DNA from: Acidobacteriota bacterium
Lineage (GTDB): Bacteria; Acidobacteriota; Blastocatellia; UBA7656
Assembly: GCA_016201275.1 (NCBI GenBank)
Contig: JACQDB010000121.1
Span: forward strand, 30,994-94,993
Length of the DNA stretch: 64,000 nucleotides
Direction: 5' to 3'
Below the pieces are notes generated by a model. That model was not told the DNA's origin. It saw only the letters and a program-made list of their open reading frames with translations, and ran no database searches. Shown piece by piece: positions 18,031-24,917 of the stretch (within the stretch, counting starts at the first letter, position 1; every line of letters begins with the position of its first letter). The position numbers and the translations under genes are program-made.

Positions 18031-19329
18031 TCAGGTCTTTCTGAGAAAGACTATGGTCTCGACGTGATAGCTTTGCGGGAACATATCGAAGGCGACGAGG
18101 TGTTCGATTTTATAATCATAAGAGTGCAGGGTTTTCAAATCGCGAGCCAGCGTCATCGGGTCACAGGAAACATAATGAATACGCGGGGGAGCGAGTCTGG
18201 CAATGCCGGCAAGGGCTTCGGCTGCGCCGCTTCTGGGCGGATCAAGCACGATCAAATCAGGCGTTTGTTGAGGCGAGGTTTTGATGAAATTTCTCAACCA
18301 CAGGTCGGCGCGTGCGGCGACGATTTCGGCGTTGCGAAGGTTATTGAGCGCGAAATTTTTTGCGGCGTATTCAACCGCCTCAAGGTTGGCTTCCACGCCA
18401 ATCACCTTTTGAAAATGACGCGCCAATTGCACCGTAAATAAACCGACTCCGGCGTACAAATCAATTGCCAGTTGGCCGCTTGCTGCGCCTATGGCTGCCG
18501 CTACAAAATCGTCCAGCAACAGCGCGTTGACCTGAAAAAAAGTGGCAGGCGTGAATTGATAAACTGCGCCGCCAACTTTGCGTGTAACGTCGGAACGGTT
18601 AAACCCCGCCAAGCGCGGATAGACCGAAACGCTTTCACCGGCAGCGCGATTTTCGGAAGCCGTCTGCAACGGGTCGCTGGCGGTTAAAAAAATCTCGTCG
18701 TGTTTTTGAAAACTGGATTTTCGATTCGCTTGCACGAAGGGGCGAATCTCCTGCAAGGCGTCATTCAATTCCGGCAATAGAATGTCACAGCGGTCTATGT
18801 CACAAACGGTTTGCGAGTGGGCGCGAAAAAATCCCAGATGAACCATTGAGGGGTTTTCGCGCCTTGAAATTTTTTCATTGTTCGAGGCTTGAACCGCGTT
18901 TTGATTGGCGCTGCGTGCGATCTTCAAATTGGCGCGCAGGCGATAATTGTATTCCTTGGCAGAAACGATGTTGATCGCTTCCGGCCATTCAATTTTGGCG
19001 ATGCGGTGCAGGGCGTCGCGTATGAATTCGACTTTGGCCTGCAATTGATTTTCATAGCGCAGATGTTGCCATTGGCAGCCGCCGCAGTCGCCGAAATATT
19101 TGCAGCGCGGCGTGATTCTATCCGGCGAGGGCGTCAAAATTTCTTCGATGACGGCGCGAGCAAAATTCTTTTTTTTCTCGGTGATTCGGACGCGCAGGGT
19201 TTCCGCAGGTGCCGCAAACGCAATGAATATGGCCAGCCCTTGATGACGCGCTATCGCTTCGCCGCCATAGGCGAGGCGTTCGGTGGTGACTTCGATACGG
19301 TCGCCGACACTTAGTAAAGTTGCATTCAT
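18031..19329 (-). CDS. rlmD: 23S rRNA (uracil-C5)-methyltransferase, RlmD/RumA type
   Basis: The 432-residue protein has an N-terminal TRAM-like RNA-binding domain (about 5-65), an iron-sulfur ligand set C76, C82, C85 and a later Cys (C176 or C181), and a SAM-dependent C5-uracil methyltransferase domain with FFQVN, DLYAGVGLFT (SAM loop), LDPPRSG and the catalytic VSCDP near 390. The reaction methylates a uridine of 23S rRNA (U1939 in E. coli for RlmD); close paralogues methylate other uridines, so the exact position is inferred. It is 25 bases from the next upstream same-strand gene's end. Confidence 0.9.
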   Translation of the reverse strand: MNATLLSVGDRIEVTTERLAYGGEAIARHQGLAIFIAFAAPAETLRVRITEKKKNFARAVIEEILTPSPDRITPRCKYFGDCGGCQWQHLRYENQLQAKVEFIRDALHRIAKIEWPEAINIVSAKEYNYRLRANLKIARSANQNAVQASNNEKISRRENPSMVHLGFFRAHSQTVCDIDRCDILLPELNDALQEIRPFVQANRKSSFQKHDEIFLTASDPLQTASENRAAGESVSVYPRLAGFNRSDVTRKVGGAVYQFTPATFFQVNALLLDDFVAAAIGAASGQLAIDLYAGVGLFTVQLARHFQKVIGVEANLEAVEYAAKNFALNNLRNAEIVAARADLWLRNFIKTSPQQTPDLIVLDPPRSGAAEALAGIARLAPPRIHYVSCDPMTLARDLKTLHSYDYKIEHLVAFDMFPQSYHVETIVFLRKT

Positions 19330-19354
19330 AGTGGAACCATAGCGCCTTGCGGGG

Positions 19355-20152
19355 TTAGATGTAAAACAGGCTCAGGCGCGGGATTTTGTGGGTTTCGCGC
19401 AGGCGTCGGGAAATAAAATTCTGCAAGGTCTGCTCGAAAATCTTTTTATCCATTTTTCGTTTATAAGATTTCAAATGCGCGTCGGCTTCTTCTTCTATGG
19501 CCTGTCGCTGTTTGTCAGCCAGAGAATCTTTGATGGTTTTCAAAATCAGGCGGTCTATGCCATCCAGGTCATGCTCCAACGCCTGTTCGTTTACCGGGTC
19601 GGCCTGATCAATCTCTTCAGCAAGGCCGCGCAGTCGTTTGCGCGCCCGTTTCAAGGTCTCGACCAATGCGGTTTTCTGTTGCTCTCTGGCAGCGTTTTCG
19701 GCGTAAGCCAATTCCTGAAAAGAGCGGTCGAGAAATTCCCGCAGCGCCGCTTTCGGAAAGACCGCTTGCGAAGCGGCGGCGCGACTCTGCTCTTCTGGTG
19801 CAGGAGTTGAGGCCGTCGAAGTTGGCGTAGGCGTGGATGCGCCTACCTGTGACAAGCGATATTCGGCGAACATCGTTTCCACGGTCTGCTCGCAATAAAA
19901 CATCGAATTGACTTTGCGAAATTTGCGCTCCCGCGCCTCGTAAGCGTCGAAGGCTTCGTTAATGGCGCGCAAGACGAGGTGCAGCGGGATACCGGCGTTT
20001 TTCCAACTCTCGATCAAGGCCCAATCCATAGGCGAAATGAAGAGCGGTTTGCCGCGTCGGCGCACAAACTCTTCTTCAATTTCGGTGAAATAGTTGAAGT
20101 AATTGAATTGCTCCGGTGGGTTCAAGGGGTTCTCTTGAGCTGGTTTTTTCAC
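19355..20152 (-). CDS. Conserved-looking helical protein of unknown function
   Basis: About 265 residues: an N-terminal globular part with FNYFNYFTEIEEEFVRRRGK, PMDWALIESWKNAGIPLHLV and KVNSMFYCEQTVE, a Pro/Ala/Thr linker, then a long charged, probably coiled-coil region rich in Arg/Lys/Glu. I have an impression of similar proteins in Acidobacteriota but cannot name a function. The start is uncertain: GTG 20152 is used here; TTG 20125 has a weak AAGAG and is the alternative. The frame stays open to 20287 but crosses a terminator hairpin. It lies directly before rlmD. Confidence 0.6.
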   Translation of the reverse strand: MKKPAQENPLNPPEQFNYFNYFTEIEEEFVRRRGKPLFISPMDWALIESWKNAGIPLHLVLRAINEAFDAYEARERKFRKVNSMFYCEQTVETMFAEYRLSQVGASTPTPTSTASTPAPEEQSRAAASQAVFPKAALREFLDRSFQELAYAENAAREQQKTALVETLKRARKRLRGLAEEIDQADPVNEQALEHDLDGIDRLILKTIKDSLADKQRQAIEEEADAHLKSYKRKMDKKIFEQTLQNFISRRLRETHKIPRLSLFYI

Positions 20153-20168
20153 AGGATTCGCAAAGCGG

Positions 20169-20224
20169 AAAACAAAGGCACAAATGCGCGGAGTCGGAAT
20201 TCGACGCGGCGTTTTGTGCCTTTG
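20169..20224 (-). terminator. Long-stem terminator after the 48-residue membrane protein
   Basis: CAAAGGCACAAA (20173-20184) and TTTGTGCCTTTG (20213-20224) are perfect 12-base inverted arms. The interior pairs further (CGCG, GTCG/CGAC). Read on the minus strand the stem is followed by TTTT (20172-20169), so it should end the transcript of the small gene at 20251-20397. Confidence 0.65.
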
Positions 20225-20250
20225 CGAGTTCTCAAAAAAAGAAAGACTGC

Positions 20251-20397
20251 TTACAGATTGCTGACCGTGCCGACCAGGTAGTAGCACACCAGCGCCACCA
20301 CCATAGTGAGAAGAATATACCCTAAAAGCGAAGTCGCTTCTGTGGACGCGGCTGCATTGAGTGCGCCGATTGAACTGTAGTCGTTGCCTTCTGCCAT
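20251..20397 (-). CDS. 48-residue single-pass membrane protein
   Basis: AAGGAG lies eight bases before ATG 20397. The product starts MAEGNDYSSIGALNAAASTE, has one hydrophobic segment (about residues 24-43, LLGYILLTMVVALVCYYL) and ends GTVSNL. No family is recognised. A strong ribosome site, one clean membrane helix and a terminator hairpin directly after make a real gene likely. The gene upstream on the same strand (20464-21003) is only 66 bases away, so they are probably one transcript. Confidence 0.65.
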   Translation of the reverse strand: MAEGNDYSSIGALNAAASTEATSLLGYILLTMVVALVCYYLVGTVSNL

Positions 20398-20463
20398 TTG
20401 CTCATCTCCTTGATTGAAATTTGAAAAACCGTTGGGAATACTTGCCCTGCCAACCCTCGCTAT

Positions 20464-21003
20464 TTAGGCCAGCGGCGTAAGCCGCCCGATGATGTTGCCC
20501 TGGGTGATTTCCAATTGTTCGCGGATGATTTCCATATTGGTTTCGCTCAGGCGCAGACTCGCGGCAATATCACGCGCTGCTTCGGTCAACTCTCTTTGCA
20601 GGACGTTGGCCAGACGTTCGCGCTCGGCTGCCGACACCGCTTCGGTATTGGCCTGCGAATGCGCGACCTCCAGGCGCGCATCGGATTTCAGCGCATTGAT
20701 AATGTAAGCGAAATTGGGAACCGGATACAGTTGAGCTTTGCGAAAGCCTTCGCGCATTTTGGCTTTGATGTCGCTTTCGCTCATGCCTTCCAGACCTTTC
20801 AACACTTCTTCATCGGCCTTCGTCCAATTTTTATCGGCCAAGTCTTCGTAAAAGCGGCGCACCCCTTCCAGTTTTTCATCCGTGGAAGACGCCGGACGCT
20901 GTTCAAATTGTTTTAACCGCTCGCCGATGCGGCGATTGGCTGCTTCAAATTCTTCGCGGCAAATTTCACTGATTTCATTGGTATCACTGGTGCGAATTCT
21001 CAT
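20464..21003 (-). CDS. Helical protein of unknown function
   Basis: A 179-residue, highly charged, alpha-helical protein with no signal peptide. Segments such as FEAANRRIGERLKQFEQRP and ELTEAARDIAASLRLSET suggest amphipathic helices; NWTKADEEVLKGLEGMSESDIKAK may be a small globular part. GAGGTGA precedes ATG 21003 at short spacing. It heads a likely transcript with the 48-residue membrane protein downstream. The function is unknown. Confidence 0.65.
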   Translation of the reverse strand: MRIRTSDTNEISEICREEFEAANRRIGERLKQFEQRPASSTDEKLEGVRRFYEDLADKNWTKADEEVLKGLEGMSESDIKAKMREGFRKAQLYPVPNFAYIINALKSDARLEVAHSQANTEAVSAAERERLANVLQRELTEAARDIAASLRLSETNMEIIREQLEITQGNIIGRLTPLA

Positions 21004-21094
21004 TAGTTCACCTCGACTATGTTGTATGAATCATCGTTCAGGATAAATACAATATACCTTTGAATTGCTTGAAACAAGTCAACGGAAATTGCCA

Positions 21095-22255
21095 TTAGGC
21101 GAGCGCCCGTTGAATCTTGGCGGCGGCTTCGGCCAGCATTTCGTCCTCGCGTGCAAAACACCAACGCATATACACATCCTGTTCGGGGGCTTCCATAAAG
21201 GCGCTGCCGGGAACCCCTGCGACGCCGCTCTTTTGAATCAACAAATTGTTCAACTCCGTCGCATCGTTGAAGCGTTCCGGTATGCGCGCCCACAGGTAAA
21301 AGCTCGAACGCGAAGGATAAACGCTGAAGCCCGTGGCCTGCAAAGCGTTGCCTAAGACCTCGCGCTTGCGCCTGAAATCGTCGCGCAGTTTGACGTAATA
21401 ATCGGGGTCGGCAAGCAGCACTCTGGCGAGCGCCTGTTGCAAAGGCGTAGGCGTGCAGACGTAATAAATATTGCCCAATGCCGTCAACTTTCCCACCAAT
21501 TCGCCAGCCCCGTAAACATAGCCGATGCGCCAGCCCGACACGGCCCAGGATTTTGAAAACGAGTTGACCGTGAGAGTGCGCGACAAAGCGCCGGGCAGCG
21601 AGGCGATAGAGATATGGTCTTGCGGCGTCAGCGTGAAATGCTCATAGACTTCATCGGCGATGAGCAATAAATTGAACTCTTCGGCGATGGCGAGAAGGGC
21701 TTGCAGTTCGGCTCTGGTATAAACCCTGCCGGTGGGATTGGCAGGCGAACAAATGATCAGGGCTTTCAGCGGATAGGCGGCGCGCTCAGTGCCGGCGCGA
21801 CAGAGGCGGCGCAATTCCTCAACGTCGAGTTCCAGTTGATCGCCGCGCAATTTCACCACGTCTATGCGGGCATCGCAGGTTTGCAGAGTCTTTTTATGAT
21901 ACGGATAATACGGCTCGAAGAGCATCGCCGCCGCGCCGCGCAAATAGGTGTGGGCGATGGTGACGAGGCCGCCGGTTCCGCCCGGCGTGATGATTAATTC
22001 CAGGGGCTTGGCCTCGGGGTCTATGGCGATGCCGTTGTAGCGGTTTATTTTTTCGGCAACGGCGCGGCGCAATTCGTCCACGCCCTCGAAAAAGCTGTAA
22101 TGATTCAAGCCTTCATGGATAACTTGTCGGGCGTCTTCCTCAAGCAAGGGATGGAGCGCGACTTCGTTTTGTCCTTGCACCAGATTGCCAGCGGGTTGAA
22201 TCAGTCTGGCGATAGCGCGTATATCGGGCTGCGTGATTTGCGTTTTGGTTTGCAA
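21095..22255 (-). CDS. Class I/II aminotransferase (aspartate aminotransferase-like)
   Basis: A 386-residue fold-type I PLP enzyme: ITPGGTGGLV (cofactor phosphate region), SPANPTGRVYT, IADEVYEHF, and the PLP lysine in NSFSKSWAVSGWRIGY. The C-terminal Arg for the substrate carboxylate is in DVYMRWCFA. It transfers amino groups between amino and 2-oxo acids; the exact substrate is not clear. The start is TTG 22255, with GGAGG six bases upstream. Divergent from gatB, with 224 bases between. Confidence 0.88.
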   Translation of the reverse strand: MQTKTQITQPDIRAIARLIQPAGNLVQGQNEVALHPLLEEDARQVIHEGLNHYSFFEGVDELRRAVAEKINRYNGIAIDPEAKPLELIITPGGTGGLVTIAHTYLRGAAAMLFEPYYPYHKKTLQTCDARIDVVKLRGDQLELDVEELRRLCRAGTERAAYPLKALIICSPANPTGRVYTRAELQALLAIAEEFNLLLIADEVYEHFTLTPQDHISIASLPGALSRTLTVNSFSKSWAVSGWRIGYVYGAGELVGKLTALGNIYYVCTPTPLQQALARVLLADPDYYVKLRDDFRRKREVLGNALQATGFSVYPSRSSFYLWARIPERFNDATELNNLLIQKSGVAGVPGSAFMEAPEQDVYMRWCFAREDEMLAEAAAKIQRALA

Positions 22256-22429
22256 CTTAAACCTCCAAGATAAGCTGAGGTGGCGCTTGCGGTAGGGGTG
22301 CGCCGCGTTTATGAAACTGAATGGTAAGGCTCAACGGTAGCACTGTCAAGCAAGGAGAAAGTGCTGGCTCAAGGCCCCACCGAAAAGCCCAGCATTGCCA
22401 GTGAGCGGCGCACTTTCAGCGCCGACTTG

Positions 22430-22457
22430 TTGAGAAGGGAGGCCTTGATGCTATACT
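22430..22457 (+). promoter_or_regulatory. Promoter of gatB
   Basis: TTGAGA (22430-22435) and an extended -10 TG-C-TATACT (22449-22457) are 16 bases apart. The start would be near 22464, about 16 bases before ATG 22480. Confidence 0.6.
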
Positions 22458-22479
22458 TCTGCCTTACCTGAAAAAGATT

Positions 22480-23955
22480 ATGAGAGAGAAATACGAACCT
22501 GTTATTGGCCTTGAAATTCACGCGCAACTCAAGACCGAATCGAAAATTTTTTGCGGTTGTTCGACGCGCTTCGGCGACACTCCCAACGGCAACACTTGCC
22601 CGGTCTGTCTGGGCTTGCCGGGGGCTTTGCCGGTGTTGAATCGCGAGGTCTTGCGAAAAGCTACACGCGCCGCGCTGGCGTTGCATTTGCACATCAATCA
22701 CGAATCCATCTTCTCGCGCAAAAATTATTTTTATCCGGACTTGCCCAAAGGCTATCAAATCTCGCAATACGACCGCCCGTTTTCCGAACACGGCTGGGTC
22801 GAGATTCCCACCTCGGAGCGCAACGCCACCGGGCAGGCCATCGAATGGCGTATGAAACGCTTTGGCATCACCCGCCTGCATCTGGAAGAAGACGCGGGGA
22901 AATCGCTGCACGAAGGAATGGCGGAATCGGCGACGAAATCCTATGTGGATTTGAATCGCAGCGGCACGCCGCTGGCGGAAATTGTCTCGGAGCCGGATTT
23001 TCGCTCGTCGTGGGAGGCTTACGATTATGTGCAGTTTTTGCGTCGCACCTTGCTCTACGTTGAGGTGTGCGATGGCAATTTGGAAGAAGGGAATTTCCGT
23101 TGCGATGCCAACGTCTCTGTGCGTTTGAAGGGCGCGGAAAAATTCGGCACGCGCACCGAGTTGAAGAATTTGAACTCCTTCCGCTTTCTGCAAAAAGCCA
23201 TCGAATACGAAATAGACCGGCAAATCGAAGTCCTCGAAGCCGGTGGCCGAATTACTCAAGAGACGCGCTTGTGGAACGAACGCGAAGCCAAAACCGTGTT
23301 GATGCGCTCGAAAGAAGACGCCCACGATTATCGCTATTTCCCGGAACCGGATTTACCGCCGCTCCTCATCAGCGAAGCTTTTATACAGGCACAACGCGAA
23401 GTCATGCCGGAATTGCCGGAAGCACGGCGTCGCCGCTTTGTGGCAGAGTACGGCTTATCGTTTGACGACGCCGCGCAATTAACCGACAGCAAAGGCCTGG
23501 CCGATTATTTTGAAGCCGTGGTCAAAGCGAGTGGCAATGCGAAGGCGGCGGCCAATTGGATGCTCAACGAGTTGGTGCGCGAGTTGAATCACTCCGGCAA
23601 GTCCATCAACGACAGTCCGGTCACGGCGGAAGCCTTGGCGGCGATGATCGAGATGATTGACAATCAAACCATCAGTGGCAAGATGGGCAAAGATGTATTG
23701 ATTGAAATGTATCAATCCGGCAAAGCGGCTAAAGAGGTCGTGGAAGCCTTGGGCGGCGCACAGATTTCCGATGTCGAACAGATACGCGCTATGGTTGAAC
23801 AAGTGGTGGCCGGTAACGCCAAACAGGTCGAAGCCTATCGCGGCGGCAAGACGACGCTCTTCGGCTTTTTTGTCGGCCAGACGTTGAAAGCCAGCGGCGG
23901 CAAAGCCAACCCACAAATCGTCAATCAAGTTTTGAAAGAGATGCTTGATTCATAA
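22480..23955 (+). CDS. gatB: Asp-tRNA(Asn)/Glu-tRNA(Gln) amidotransferase subunit B
   Basis: GatB is the kinase/tRNA-binding subunit of GatCAB, which amidates Glu-tRNA(Gln) and/or Asp-tRNA(Asn). The 491 residues match the family: YEPVIGLEIHAQL at the start, zinc-site cysteines CGCS and CPVCLGLPG, LPKGYQISQYD, the SGTPLAEIV/RCDANVS core, and a C-terminal YqeY-like domain ending NPQIVNQVLKEML. gatA and gatC are not in the window. Two palindromic elements follow the stop (separate entries). Only a weak ribosome site is seen. Confidence 0.97.
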   Translation: MREKYEPVIGLEIHAQLKTESKIFCGCSTRFGDTPNGNTCPVCLGLPGALPVLNREVLRKATRAALALHLHINHESIFSRKNYFYPDLPKGYQISQYDRPFSEHGWVEIPTSERNATGQAIEWRMKRFGITRLHLEEDAGKSLHEGMAESATKSYVDLNRSGTPLAEIVSEPDFRSSWEAYDYVQFLRRTLLYVEVCDGNLEEGNFRCDANVSVRLKGAEKFGTRTELKNLNSFRFLQKAIEYEIDRQIEVLEAGGRITQETRLWNEREAKTVLMRSKEDAHDYRYFPEPDLPPLLISEAFIQAQREVMPELPEARRRRFVAEYGLSFDDAAQLTDSKGLADYFEAVVKASGNAKAAANWMLNELVRELNHSGKSINDSPVTAEALAAMIEMIDNQTISGKMGKDVLIEMYQSGKAAKEVVEALGGAQISDVEQIRAMVEQVVAGNAKQVEAYRGGKTTLFGFFVGQTLKASGGKANPQIVNQVLKEMLDS

Positions 23956-23964
23956 GAGTAAAAA

Positions 23965-24034
23965 TTTCGTCGTCCCGCCGGCAAGCGGCAACGGTCGCGG
24001 TTAAAAAATTGCGCTTGCCGGCGGGACGACGAAA
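23965..24034. repeat. Palindromic element, copy 1
   Basis: Perfect 23-base inverted arms (23965-23987 with 24012-24034; arm core CGTCGTCCCGCCGGCAAGCG) around a 24-base spacer that contains GCGGTTAAAAAATTG. It begins ten bases after the gatB stop and may also end that transcript. Copy 2 lies 30 bases further on. Confidence 0.92.
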
Positions 24035-24063
24035 CGCAGGGGTGGATCAATGAGGCTAGAGGT

Positions 24064-24131
24064 GTCGTCGCCCCGCTGGCAGGCAGAAGATGGCGCGGTT
24101 AAAAAATTGCGCTTGCCAGCGGGGCGACGAC
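24064..24131. repeat. Palindromic element, copy 2
   Basis: Perfect 18-base inverted arms (24064-24081 with 24114-24131; GTCGTCGCCCCGCTGGCA). The spacer keeps GCGGTTAAAAAATTGCGCTTGCC of copy 1. Two arm positions differ from copy 1 and both are compensated in the opposite arm (T:A to C:G and C:G to T:A). Confidence 0.92.
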
Positions 24132-24192
24132 TCCCTTGCCTTGCTCACCTCACTGAACCGCTACCCCCAATTTTTTGTCAAAGGAAGATCAT

Positions 24193-24813
24193 TTGAGTAC
24201 GCTGAAAATTTTTGTTGTCGCGTTGGTACTTGGCCTTTTTTTACTTGGCTCCTCGGCCTGTGGAGTTGACCCCGGAAGTGCAGATGAAGTCGCGGTGATT
24301 GATACGAGCTATGGGAAGATCGTGGTGGAATTTTTTCCCAAAGAAGCGCCGCGTAACGTCGCTAATTTCAAACAACTGGCGCGTGAAAATTTTTATGAAG
24401 GCACGAAGTTTCATCGCCTGGTCAGAGACAAAGGACAGTACATAGCGATTCAAGGCGGCGACCCAAATACCATCTCCGGCGACTTGTCCACCTGGGGCAA
24501 AGGGCAGGCCAATCAAAAGACCGTGCCGGCAGAATTCGTCAAAACTTTACAGCACTTTCGCGGTATGGTTTCAATGGCCAGAAGAGGCGATGATATTAAT
24601 TCCGCCACCAGTCAATTTTTTATCTGCACGACGGATTGGCATGAGTGGGATGGCAAGTATTCGATCTTTGCCAGAGTGATTGCCGGTATGAATGTGGTGG
24701 ATTCCATCGCCCGCGCTCCTATGGTGAAAAACTCTGAGTTTCCCGTTGACCCGGTGGTGATCAACAAGGTTACGATTACAAAACGCGATCAGGTACAGGC
24801 GCTCATGGAATAA
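24193..24813 (+). CDS. Exported cyclophilin-type peptidyl-prolyl isomerase
   Basis: A 206-residue protein: signal peptide MSTLKIFVVALVLGLFLLG with a possible lipobox (SSAC), then a cyclophilin domain with VVEFFPKEAPRNVANF, FHRLV, AIQGGDP, VSMAR, NSATSQFFI and FARVIAGMNVVD, which includes the catalytic Arg and the Gln/Phe surface. It should catalyse proline isomerisation during folding of exported proteins. TTG 24193 is chosen because AAAGGAAG precedes it; an upstream TTG at 24175 would overlap that site. Confidence 0.9.
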   Translation: MSTLKIFVVALVLGLFLLGSSACGVDPGSADEVAVIDTSYGKIVVEFFPKEAPRNVANFKQLARENFYEGTKFHRLVRDKGQYIAIQGGDPNTISGDLSTWGKGQANQKTVPAEFVKTLQHFRGMVSMARRGDDINSATSQFFICTTDWHEWDGKYSIFARVIAGMNVVDSIARAPMVKNSEFPVDPVVINKVTITKRDQVQALME

Positions 24814-24917
24814 TTTTTCGCTTGCTCAAACGCCGAAAATACTGATTGTAGCGGCAACGCTTTTTGCCGCCAGCCGGGCTATTCCTTCTCCTTAAAATTA
24901 ATCGTTACGAGCATGGT

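Noticed and set aside
22369..23325. 318-codon minus-strand open frame opposite gatB
   Set aside because: Antisense shadow of gatB; biased composition and no supporting start signal.
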